12,966 nucleotides of DNA, taken from Hamiltosporidium magnivora (taxonomy: Eukaryota; Microsporidia; Dubosqiidae). Positions 1 to 7,974 of the stretch are shown here, in pieces. The notes under the pieces are model-generated. The model saw nothing but the letters and a program-made list of their open reading frames with translations, had not been told where the DNA came from and ran no database searches. The DNA is taken from positions 1 to 12,966 of the forward strand of contig PITI01000401.1 in the NCBI GenBank assembly GCA_004325065.1, given 5' to 3'. Numbering within the stretch: position 1 is the stretch's first letter; each line of letters opens with the position of its first letter. The translations under genes and the position numbers were made by a program.

Positions 1-170
1 TCTACCTCTTTAACCACTATTGTCTCTTCTTCCAAATCCGACTCTTCATTTATGTTATTGGTCGGTTCCTCTAAACTGGTTCCTCCTTGTGAAATAAGGG
101 GTGTATTTTTTTTTGGTTTTAAAATTTTAAATAGTACAAAAATAATTTTAATTATAGATAATTTATCCAT
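1..170 (-). CDS. 5' end of a hypothetical protein gene, cut by the window edge
   Basis: An open frame on the minus strand starts with an ATG at 168-170 and runs off the left edge after 56 codons. The product begins MDKLSIIKIIFVLFKIL, a hydrophobic stretch that could be a weak signal peptide or anchor. A short basic patch follows, then an acidic Glu/Asp/Asn-rich region. An in-frame TAA lies about 15 codons upstream with no other in-frame ATG between, so this start is the natural choice. No CCC triplet precedes it, unlike the three intact genes. GC is visibly higher than in the flanking DNA, and no stop occurs in frame, which favours real coding. It points away from gene 1. I do not recognise the family; the evidence is limited by the truncation. 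Confidence 0.5.
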   Translation of the reverse strand, partial: MDKLSIIKIIFVLFKILKPKKNTPLISQGGTSLEEPTNNINEESDLEEETIVVKEV

Positions 171-981
171 GAATTTGTAATACAAAGAAGATTCATAGAG
201 TTTCCAGGTTTTTTTTTAACCAGCAACTATTTTTATCTTATTTTATACCAAAAATCAAAATGAAATATCAATGAACATATTTCATAATTTATTATTAATG
301 AGATTGATGTAGTTGAGATTTTATGGTGAATATTTGTTGAAAATGTGGGTGCAAATTACTAGTAGAAACAACCAGCAACGAAATAAAGTGCTTATCTGTT
401 GATTAAAATCTATAAATGTTTTTTGTATATTTCATTTTAGAGAATATTTCTTTGCACAAATAGTTAGAGCCGAAATTGGAAATAAAACCTCGAGCGAATT
501 TTTTGACGTAGTTGAATTGCGTGGCTGGAAGACTCTTAAAAATTTCAATAATATATTTTTCTATTTTTATATAGAAAGATCGTTGATATACATGTCTATT
601 TTCATGAACATTTATATGAAACTTTAAAAATTTAATTTAAAAATATTAATAATTAAAATTATGAAACAGCTTTGAGTATATTGGCACAAAAAGATATGAG
701 TGCTAGGCCAGCCAGACTTTTTTTTAGAGGTCAATGTAGTTCGTGGCGCAAAAGTTTGGAGACTTCTGTTATAGACTTCTATCTATGATAACATGTTATA
801 GAATATATGTGCTCTGTTTTGTAGTTATATCTTTATTGTTCTAGGATCATAGTTCAAGCAATTTACGGTCCTAGATTTTGATTTTACCAGGTTTTCTATA
901 AAATATTTGACTTTGACTCTTAAAATCTTAAAAAACCAATTCTTCAGTTCCAGTCCCGAGATTTATTTTATTATACGTAAA
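171..981. other. Gap without a supportable gene
   Basis: This AT-rich stretch separates two minus-strand features: the left-edge partial gene and the decayed frame at 982-1740. Short minus-strand frames continue into it from the right, for example around 841-960, but they are too broken to call. A roughly 50-base segment near 697-745 (CCAGCCA, a T-run, then TCAATGTA) resembles 3540-3580 next to the second relic, so the downstream end of the relic may reach here. I see no RNA gene or other repeat. Confidence 0.4.
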
Positions 982-1740
982 TTAATTTTCTCTCGAACTG
1001 ATATAGAATCTATCGATTTCCTGAAAAACTCTTAATATGAAGATTTTTGGTTCAACTTGGCTCAATATTTTTGTTTCTTCAGTTTTTTCATTCTCGCTTA
1101 TTGAGGGTTATTTTTTTAACTTATTTATAGTGCTGCATGACTAAATAAATAATTTAAGTGCTGAAAATCTGTGAAAAACCTTTTAGGCAATACCTAGGTC
1201 TTTCTTTCCCAAATTAACCACAAATTTTGATACGACAATTTTTCGGATTCTAATAGTCTAGAAGTAATGTAAAGCCATCAGTCTTTATCTAATGCAAATG
1301 TTCCATGCAAATATTTGCGGTGTAATTTTTTACGTAAAATATAAGATCTTCGATATAAAGTGTTAAATAGATCAATTGTCGATATAAGTGATAATACAGT
1401 GAAATATGCAATAATATCAGCCTCTTTTTATGTAGTTTGAATCCTATGATTAGAATCATTTAAGAAGGCTAGTTTACGATTGATGTACACTCCTTGTATT
1501 TTATAACATTTTCTGACTTTTATAATATTTTTCGTATCTTTTTGCGCCAATTTTATATTATTTTTGAAATTTGCGTTATCAGCTTTAATATTTATTTGAT
1601 TAAAAAGACAGAGTTGATCTAAAGTTTCTATTTTTAAGAGTATAAATCAAAAAAATGGAATCAACAAGAAATATTCAATCAGTGGAATTTCTAATAAAAA
1701 AATTATTCATCTAATGCATTTGAAGTTTTTAATATCATAA
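982..1740 (-). pseudogene. Decayed reading frame upstream of gene 1 (relic family, copy 1)
   Basis: One minus-strand frame stays mostly open for about 200 codons, far longer than expected in DNA this AT-rich. Its stops are TGA at 1647-1649, TAA at 1428-1430, TGA at 1278-1280, TAG at 1194-1196 and TAA at 1125-1127, with at least one more upstream of 1649. The open pieces are 72, 49, 27 and 22 codons. A second frame continues from 1107 to 982 for 41 codons, implying a frameshift. The piece around 1220-1300 contains LDK followed by SRLLESEK, which aligns in the same frame with LDKFDVSHRDILSGSLL in the copy upstream of gene 2. No ATG or CCC start survives. It is transcribed away from gene 1. The family is unrecognised; a dead host gene or an old mobile-element ORF are both possible. 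Confidence 0.55.
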
Positions 1741-1785
1741 AAATGCATTTTTTTATATTTAATTTAAATTTGACAGTTTTTTTTC

Positions 1786-1820
1786 TTTCAATTTTTTTAT
1801 TTTTCCATATCTGGAATATA
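1786..1820 (+). promoter_or_regulatory. T-rich block shared by the upstream regions of genes 1 and 2
   Basis: The pattern TTTCAATTTTTTT, then ATTT, then YCYATAT, a few bases, and GGWAT occurs here and again at 4592-4628 before gene 2. It ends about 36 bases before the gene 1 start and about 43 before the gene 2 start. Matching sequence and spacing in otherwise diverged flanks suggest a promoter element or 5'-UTR signal, although common ancestry of the two genes could explain it alone. Confidence 0.4.
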
Positions 1821-1851
1821 TGTTAGTATTTAATCAAACCACAAGCTTTCA

Positions 1852-1854
1852 CCC
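1852..1854 (+). promoter_or_regulatory. CCC start-proximal signal of gene 1
   Basis: The triplet lies at -4 to -2 relative to the ATG at 1856 (CACCCTATG). The same placement is seen before gene 3 (CCC) and gene 2 (CCT). CCC-like motifs next to the start codon are established for microsporidian genes. The motif supports the ATG at 1856 over the in-frame ATG at 1820. Confidence 0.55.
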
Positions 1855-1855
1855 T

Positions 1856-3181
1856 ATGCTTCTTAAATCTTTTCTTATCCTGGTTCTTGGGTATTACAAA
1901 TTTACTATTCAAACAACTTCTGATCAAGAAGAATTATTATCTAATGATGAAATAGATAATGATAATTTCGTTAGTGAAGAATATTTGTGGAATCAGTTGA
2001 CTGATTTTTCTAGAAACTGTTTAAAAAATGCTATTGAAAAAAATAATATCAAATCAAAAAATTTTCTTTTAAGTATGCAAACATCTTTTGATAAATTTAA
2101 TGAGAGAAAAGAACCTTTTAAAGTATTATCAAATAATCAACTTTGCTTCGTTTTATTTTTCAAAGTAAATGAAGATTTTGATACAAATGATTTTTCAGGT
2201 TTAATTTATGAAGTAATCAATACATCGAATAGATATATTAAAGATCTCTTAAAAAAAAATCCAATTTTAGCAAAATATGCCAATTCAAATCAGTTGAAGA
2301 ATTCTTACGAGCTTTTTATTAAAGAAAAACGTAAAAATTCTAAATTTTATTTATGCATCGGCTTTAAAAAAGCTATCAAAGAAATAATAAATATAGATCG
2401 GTTTAATAAAGTTAAGAAAAGGTTTTTCTGGAAAAAAAGAAATTGTGATTTGGAAAAATCATTCTTTGTTGTTTTTAGTGATTATTTAAACGAATATGAT
2501 CAAATAACACTTTATAAAGCAGTTAAGCGGACCTCAAGAAATTATGATCCTAAATGTTTGAATCTACATATTTTTTTAAAAAAAAGAAAAAGTATAATTG
2601 ATTCTTTGAGTCTTTTATTTGACAAAAGTTCACATCTATCGTATTATACGAGATTTTCAGTCTTTTATTTCGGAAAGATGGAATTACGCTATCATGAGCA
2701 CATCGAAACATCTCTAAATAAAAATCATGAAAGTATTTGTTTGCTTGAAACAAATCTTTTGAAAAACTCCTCAATCAACAGCCAGAAAAATATTTATAAG
2801 ATATTTTCATTTGATGTTTTCGACAAAAAAGATTTTTTTGATTTAATTATTACGAATAATTTGATATTTAAATCATTTTTTAATTTAAAATTTTCTATTT
2901 TCATTGAAAAATATAAAACAAATAATCGAAACAAGGTCCATAAAGAAATCATATTTTATATTGTTCTTGGGCTCAATGATATTAAAAAATATAAGTTTAC
3001 GCTTAAGTTAAATCTAGATAATGAAATAATGAAATTTAAAGTCAAACGTTATTTAAATGGAGAGACCAAATCAAATAAAATAAAAATCGAACAAATCGCA
3101 GAAATGGGTCTCATATTAAAAGAGATAGCATATGAATATGAAATAATGCCTCTAAATATCAGTTTTTTCCAAAATAATTAA
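1856..3181 (+). CDS. Putative secreted protein, member 1 of a local paralogous family
   Basis: This intact intronless gene encodes 441 residues of unknown function. The N-terminus MLLKSFLILVLGYYKF looks like a signal peptide, so the product is probably secreted or placed on the surface. An in-frame ATG at 1820 exists, but 1856 is preferred because a CCC triplet sits at -4 to -2 and because the paralogue at 4671 begins at the matching residue. Residues 41-82 are almost identical to gene 2. Beyond that the two proteins stay colinear but much more different. Conserved points are DYLNEYDQI (209-217), LNLHIF (235-240), ESICLLE (292-298) and the KEIAYEYE-type end (422-429). Composition is rich in Lys, Asn, Phe and Ile, with few Cys and no further membrane segment. 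It is the rightward partner of the decayed frame at 982-1740. I recognise no known domain. Confidence 0.88.
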   Translation: MLLKSFLILVLGYYKFTIQTTSDQEELLSNDEIDNDNFVSEEYLWNQLTDFSRNCLKNAIEKNNIKSKNFLLSMQTSFDKFNERKEPFKVLSNNQLCFVLFFKVNEDFDTNDFSGLIYEVINTSNRYIKDLLKKNPILAKYANSNQLKNSYELFIKEKRKNSKFYLCIGFKKAIKEIINIDRFNKVKKRFFWKKRNCDLEKSFFVVFSDYLNEYDQITLYKAVKRTSRNYDPKCLNLHIFLKKRKSIIDSLSLLFDKSSHLSYYTRFSVFYFGKMELRYHEHIETSLNKNHESICLLETNLLKNSSINSQKNIYKIFSFDVFDKKDFFDLIITNNLIFKSFFNLKFSIFIEKYKTNNRNKVHKEIIFYIVLGLNDIKKYKFTLKLNLDNEIMKFKVKRYLNGETKSNKIKIEQIAEMGLILKEIAYEYEIMPLNISFFQNN

Positions 3182-3519
3182 ATTTAAGTTTTAAAGATGT
3201 AAGTTTATTTTAATTTTTAGAAATCATTAAATTTCTATAAATAATTTATTTAAAATCTATAATTATCGATATAAATACGATGCATTTTGCAATGTAAATA
3301 TTTTTTTATAAATAAATTCGAGAACCAATCAGAATAACTGTATATTTATGATCTTAATTTTTAAAAACAATTTTTAAATTTCGATTACTACAATAGCTCA
3401 TAGATCTTGTTTTTTTCTCAATTAGCGTATCGAAACTAGAAGCAATTTATTTTTTTTGTCTTATTAATCGAGTAAAAATATTTATGTCGTTATATTTCTT
3501 AAATTAATATTTATACATG
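3182..3519. other. 3' flank of gene 1, no gene seen
   Basis: This stretch is very AT-rich and holds several AATAAA/ATAAAT-like strings after the gene 1 stop, any of which could serve as a polyadenylation signal. I see no open frame of note. Sequence with somewhat higher GC, belonging to the next relic, starts near 3520. Confidence 0.4.
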
Positions 3520-4496
3520 AATATCACATCTTTTTATGCCAGCCACAAAGGATAGATTTTTTTAGAAATCAATGTATGTCTGCGTTTTACCTAAATAACT
3601 GGTTCCTTAACATTTCATTGGTACCTCATCAAATCCTACATACCGAACCGGTTCAGCCGAGGATGTGCCGAACTATTTTAATGAGCGAGGTAGTTGCCTA
3701 AATTTCATTAATGTTCGTTTCAGGTGTGTATTCGTAGTTCAAAAAAAGTACCACCGCTCATTTTTAAGCCAGAAACTTACCATCCTGCTTTACACTTTCC
3801 GAACCTAATAGACTTCCAGATAAGATATCTCGGTGACTTACATCGAATTTATCTAAACGAGCAATATAATATCAAATACATAACCTAAATATTTGCTTTT
3901 TGTTGTTGCTTCCAGACGTTAAGTCTTCCAAACTGTGTAGCTACACTAAGTTTTTTCTACATTATAATCCAAATTACTTGCGATTTCTATCATGATTTGG
4001 AATATCGCTACAGGAAAACAAACTTAACCTCGTAAGAAAATATTCAACGCTTTTTTGACTTCGTTTTTTTATTAAATTTACTGAACCACCGCAAATTTGT
4101 TGTGATTTTCGTCTTAACAAAATTTAAACAAAGCTTTGTACACGAATTAGACTCAATCATGGCCAACTAGATTACTTTTATTGTGATTAGCACCTTCAAG
4201 TCGAATTATTATTGGAGGAAATAGATAGGCAAAAATTGGGTTAGTTTTGACATATGAGTAGAATAGAAAATAAAAGAAACCCAAAGAGAATTTGTGAAGC
4301 AAGATACAAGGCAAAAAATCAAGAGGAAGACGATAACTAACTGTTTGACTCATTGAAACCGGACTTCCATGAAAAAGGAAAGGATCCATAAATCCAGGAA
4401 ACTGACCAGCAACAGAATTTGTTGACATATTTGTTCCTTCTCAGCACTGACAGGTACAAGAGGAATAGAATAAGAAGGTAAGTAAATCGCTATCAT
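3520..4496 (-). pseudogene. Decayed reading frame upstream of gene 2 (relic family, copy 2)
   Basis: Minus-strand frames here match copies 1, 3 and 4 at both DNA and protein level. The stretch 3871-3767 is open for 35 codons and contains LDKFDVSHRDILSGSLLGSE, which lines up with LDESGASLRDIF in copy 4 and with LDK...SRLLESEK in copy 1. The stretch 4112-4047 reads KITTNLRWFSKFNKKTKSKK, which lines up with KITLHPRLVYEHIYEKERSK in copy 3. Further upstream, 4428-4153 is open for 91 codons, and a different frame is open from an ATG at 4494-4496 for 48 codons. The two could be the broken N-terminal part, rich in Pro and Phe. Several stops and frame changes show the gene is dead. GC is higher than in gene 2. 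It runs away from gene 2. Confidence 0.55.
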
Positions 4497-4591
4497 CGCT
4501 TCAACATTTTTTCTAATGAAAGTATATAATAAATTAAAAAAATGGTTTTGACCACTATATCACCATTTTTATGATTTTATTAAAAAAAAAT

Positions 4592-4628
4592 TTTCAATTT
4601 TTTTTCATTTCTCTATATTCGGTAATTT
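4592..4628 (+). promoter_or_regulatory. T-rich block upstream of gene 2
   Basis: This is the counterpart of 1786-1820: TTTTCAATTTTTTTTCATTT, then CTCTATAT and TCGGTAATTT, ending about 43 bases before the start codon. It is the best-conserved non-coding match between the two gene flanks outside the relic region. Confidence 0.4.
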
Positions 4629-4666
4629 AAATTTTTTTGATATTTATTGTAGTTATTGGATTGAAT

Positions 4667-4669
4667 CCT
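4667..4669 (+). promoter_or_regulatory. CCT start-proximal signal of gene 2
   Basis: The triplet CCT occupies -4 to -2 of the ATG at 4671, the place held by CCC in genes 1 and 3. It looks like a one-base variant of the same signal. An in-frame TGA three codons before the ATG fixes this as the first possible start. Confidence 0.35.
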
Positions 4670-4670
4670 T

Positions 4671-5975
4671 ATGATTCTTAAATTGTTTCTTATTTTGGTT
4701 CTTGGGTATCACAAATCTATTATTCAAGCAACTTCTGATCGAGAAGAATTACTATCTAAGGATGAAATAGAGAATGATAATGTCGCTATTGAAGAATATT
4801 TATGGAATCAGTTGACTGATTTTTCTAGAAACTGTTTAAAAAAAGCTATTGAAAAAAATAATATCAAATCAAAAAATTTTCTTTTAAGTATGCAAACATC
4901 TTTTGATAAATTTAATGGGCAAAAACGATTTTTTGACGCTTCCTTAGAAAACAATTTTTATTTTATTTTGTACTTCAAAATCAGTGAAAATTTCGACTTT
5001 AAAAATCATTATACTTCAATTTATCAAGCAACCAATAAATCTAATAAATATATTAAATATCATCGAGAAAAAAATAAAATTCAAACTAAATTGTGGATTT
5101 CAAGTCTTTCGAAAGATCCTTACAGACTTCTTTTTAAAGAAAGATGCGAGAAAATGAAATATTATTTATATATAAGTTTTTTAAAAGATATTAAAACGAT
5201 TATAAATATTCATCGATCTAAAAAAAAATCGATCGGAATTTTTAGAAAGAAAAGCAATCATTGTTTTCAGAACTCATTCTTTGTCGCTTTTAATGATTAT
5301 TTAAACGAATATGATCAAATTAGTTTGTACCATGCCGTTAATCTGGCACCTAAAAACGTTGAAAATTTCGAATGTTTAAATTTACACATATTTTTAACGA
5401 AAAAAGTCGATTTTTTTAATTATTTTGGGCAAGGATTTGATATAAAATCACTTGAATTATTTTTTTCAAAGTTTTCTATTTTTTATTTTGACAAAATGAA
5501 ATTGAAGATTGAATATCAAATCGAAATATTCACAAAACAAATACCCGATGAAAATATTTGTTTGCTTGAAAGAGATCTTTTAAAAGTTTCGGAAATAAAT
5601 AATCATGAAAATATAAATAAGGTATATTTTTTTTATATTTTGAGTAAAAATGATTTACTAGATTGGATAAAAAAGAAAACATTCAATGTACATTTATTTT
5701 TTAATTTAGGATTTTCATTTTCAACCGAAATTTTTGACACAAAAAATGAAAAGAAGGTTTATAAGAAGATTAAATTCAATATCTATATTGGATTAAATAA
5801 TACAATAGAATATGCTTTTACTCTAAATCTGAATAAAAACGATGAAATGATTGAATTTATAGTCCAATCTTACTCCTTTTATGCGAAAGAGCAAAATTCT
5901 TATAGTTTTAAAGAGCTAACAGATATTGAAACTAAATTGAATGAAATAGCACGTGAGTATGAAAAGCAAGATTAA
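4671..5975 (+). CDS. Putative secreted protein, member 2 of a local paralogous family
   Basis: This intact intronless gene encodes 434 residues and is the close paralogue of gene 1. The N-terminus MILKLFLILVLGYHKSI is a probable signal peptide. Residues 41-82 match gene 1 almost perfectly, even at silent positions, whereas the rest has diverged strongly. Shared landmarks are DYLNEYDQI (209-217), LNLHIF (236-241), SKFSIFYFDKMKLK (266-279), DENICLLERDLL (293-304), the GLNN region before YAFTLNL (374-387) and the EIAREYE end (425-431). The two proteins align without gaps for about the first 217 residues. No catalytic motif, Cys framework or second membrane segment is evident, so the function is unknown. 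The start is fixed by an in-frame stop three codons upstream and by the gene 1 alignment. It is paired head-to-head with the decayed frame at 3520-4496. Confidence 0.88.
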   Translation: MILKLFLILVLGYHKSIIQATSDREELLSKDEIENDNVAIEEYLWNQLTDFSRNCLKKAIEKNNIKSKNFLLSMQTSFDKFNGQKRFFDASLENNFYFILYFKISENFDFKNHYTSIYQATNKSNKYIKYHREKNKIQTKLWISSLSKDPYRLLFKERCEKMKYYLYISFLKDIKTIINIHRSKKKSIGIFRKKSNHCFQNSFFVAFNDYLNEYDQISLYHAVNLAPKNVENFECLNLHIFLTKKVDFFNYFGQGFDIKSLELFFSKFSIFYFDKMKLKIEYQIEIFTKQIPDENICLLERDLLKVSEINNHENINKVYFFYILSKNDLLDWIKKKTFNVHLFFNLGFSFSTEIFDTKNEKKVYKKIKFNIYIGLNNTIEYAFTLNLNKNDEMIEFIVQSYSFYAKEQNSYSFKELTDIETKLNEIAREYEKQD

Positions 5976-5981
5976 TTATCT

Positions 5982-6019
5982 TTTTATAAGTAATTAATAA
6001 TCCTTTTATAAGTAATTAA
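5982..6019 (+). repeat. Two tandem copies of a 16-base unit after gene 2
   Basis: TTTTATAAGTAATTAA occurs at 5982-5997 and again at 6004-6019, a period of 22 bases, starting seven bases after the gene 2 stop. It lies in the presumed 3' UTR. It may be simple replication slippage in AT-rich DNA. Confidence 0.6.
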
Positions 6020-6436
6020 AAATATTTTAAAAATTTAAAAGTTAAATTTATTTAAAATTTTAAACTGAACCGATAATTATTTCGTGTTTTATAATAAAAA
6101 AATCTCTCTTGTATGTCTACACTGGATTATACTTTGGGCCAAAAGTAATATTCAACAATAATTGTGACTTTTAACTCATATAGTAGGTACAATACAAAGT
6201 ATATTTTTATAATTTTGAAGGAAAACACAAACATCTTCCAAAAAATAAAAAATTTAATAAAATAATATTGTTTGACTTACTTTTTTAAAAAAAAATAAAA
6301 ACTTAAAATTAAATGAAAGTAGAAGATAATAAAAGTAAAAATTAAAATGCAAGAAATCCTCCAAAAAAATCAGATATTTTAAAAATTCATGAAATAAACA
6401 AATTTATAGAAAATAATTTATTTTAATTTCCCTGAT

Positions 6437-7100
6437 TTATATGTTCTGCTATTTTTTTAAAATTTCTACATATGACTCTTTTCTGTATTTTAATTGAAAA
6501 AATGAAAAATTCAGAAAGAAAATAAAATATAGTACCATATATACTATTAAGCCTAAACTAGAAGTCTTTGTCTAGGGCTTATTTTTTTACTTTTTTATTA
6601 ATATATTTTAATCCTAGTTTATGCAATTCAACACGGGTGTATAATGAAGAAACACAAAAGGACAGAATAAAATAACTATAAAAATTGTTTAATTTGTTAT
6701 CAAGTAAATATAATTAAAACGTGTATTGTGGTATCAAAGCCTGATAAAAATAAATAGAAGGAATAATTTTTAATTTATACCCGGAAATAATGATGCATAT
6801 ATGAGTCATATAGATTTTCTCACATTTATCTATTACATTATTATAAGATATAGAATAAAATACGACAGTGAATTATAGAATAACATAAAATAACTTGTAT
6901 AATGTGGTTTTTAATTTTATTATTCAAGATATCATAAAATATCTAATAATTATCAAAATCTGGTCGGAATTTGCTTATAATTATTTTATATCGTTCACCC
7001 AAAATTAATAACAATTTGTTGGTTTTTTGTGTATTTTAATCAAAGAAAATTTCAAGCATTTCGATGAATCTTCTAATTATTTGATTTATTTCAGTATATT
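6437..7100 (+). pseudogene. Possible remnant of another family member
   Basis: A plus-strand frame is nearly open at 6437-6671 with two stops in about 75 codons. It contains a hydrophobic leader-like piece, YFFTFLLIYF, followed by polar sequence. A further 27-codon frame downstream has NCL, then NIIK, a Ser and DKNK, in the order of NCLK, NNIK, S and DKF in residues 54-81 of genes 1 and 2. Around 6960-7040, NLLIIILYRSPKINNN weakly recalls NNFYFILYFKISENFD of gene 2. Each match is short and the frames shift, so this is tentative. It may be a heavily decayed copy of the gene 1/gene 2 family, or chance in AT-rich DNA. Confidence 0.22.
6546..6581. repeat. Imperfect inverted repeat followed by a T-run
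   Basis: TAAGCC (6548-6553) and CTAGA (6558-6562) pair with TCTAG (6571-6575) and GGCTTA (6576-6581). The result is an 11-pair stem with a four-base bulge and an eight-base loop. Seven T follow. It lies in non-coding or decayed DNA, and no function is implied. Confidence 0.4.
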
Positions 7101-7252
7101 ATTGTTATTTTAAGCCAGTTCCTCTGTTTAAAATTTTATATTCAATTCGGTAAATTATAAACAACCGAAATCGTTTTACTTCAAATAATTTAACTAAATT
7201 CTCTCAAAAAAACTGCTTATTATCGATATCTTGCTTTATAGTTTCAAAAAAA

Positions 7253-7486
7253 ATGGGCAACCAAGTTTAAATATGAAAAAGTTGCAAAAAAGACGTATGT
7301 GATTTACCGAAAAAATCTAGCGGTCAGTGTATAAAGTATAAATTGCCTTAACACTGTTCAATGAAGTAAATATGGGCAACCAAGTTAAATTATATTATAA
7401 AATATCATTATGCCTCTGCATGGGCAGTTGTGTAGAATCTGTTAAAATACATACAAATCAACTAAACCCTAGCTTATGTATGGGCA
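7253..7486 (+). repeat. Cluster of four ATGGGCA copies
   Basis: ATGGGCA occurs at 7253, 7372, 7420 and 7480. The first two extend to the 15-mer ATGGGCAACCAAGTT. Steps are 119, 48 and 60 bases, so the last three are in one frame. The G-rich heptamer stands out in this AT-rich stretch. A short plus-strand frame at 7372-7557 covers three copies but does not look like a gene. The cluster may be the remains of a small tandem repeat. Confidence 0.5.
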
Positions 7487-7850
7487 GAATAAATATGAAA
7501 AAATATTTTTTTTTGAACAAAAACTTTATATTTCAGAAACCAAACCTTTTCTTCTAAAACCATATAATACCAATTATTGATTTCAAGTCTGCTCTTTCTT
7601 GTTGCATTTTAACCGATAAATATATTTATAATAATCTATAAACCAGAATCTCGCCTTAACTTCTTAGCCCCTGATTTATACAAATTAAGATTAGTAGCAC
7701 CATCGATGGAAGCGAATTTTTCAAGGCATGCGTCTTAATCGAAAAACATAAATCTATCAATGCTACGTTTCTAACTCATAAATCGTCTTTACCATCTATT
7801 AAATACTAAAGTTATAAATCTTTAAAAAGCCTCAGTGCCTTGAAATTATT
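7474..7850 (-). pseudogene. Decayed reading frame, minus strand, downstream of relic copy 3
   Basis: From 7734 one frame is open for 32 codons to a TAG (7636-7638). It is then open for 8 codons to a TAA (7609-7611), then for 44 codons to a TAA at 7474-7476. The first piece carries FASIDGATNLNLYKSGAKKL and the last ends in IYSAHT. The same frame extends back to about 7850 with more stops. The composition looks protein-like rather than like random AT-rich translation. It lies on the same strand as relic copy 3 (7975-8710) and just downstream, so it could be that gene's C-terminal part. I cannot match it to the other copies, so this link is a guess. Confidence 0.3.
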
Positions 7851-7974
7851 AAAATAAATGAAAATCAATTGTACTTAATTATTAAGTGCTAAGAAATCTT
7901 AAATGAAAATATTTAACGAAAAAAATGCAAATTTATTGAATTTCTCGTAATGGTTGTTTAAGACAGTAAAAACT

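Noticed and set aside
2550..2774. Minus-strand open frame of 74 codons inside gene 1
   Set aside because: It lies wholly antisense to the well-supported gene 1, lacks a CCC start signal and has no match in gene 2; it is a shadow frame.
4153..4428. Minus-strand frame of 91 codons as an independent small gene
   Set aside because: It has no start signal, and the reading frame appears to continue upstream in another frame. It sits at the expected N-terminal side of relic copy 2, so I treat it as part of that pseudogene.
6546..6588. Hairpin plus T-run as a rho-independent terminator
   Set aside because: The window looks eukaryotic, no gene ends nearby, and T-runs are everywhere in this DNA.
7372..7557. 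Plus-strand frame of 61 codons starting at an ATGGGCA copy
   Set aside because: It is short, built on the local repeat, and antisense to a more protein-like minus-strand frame at 7474-7734. Length is within chance for AT-rich DNA.
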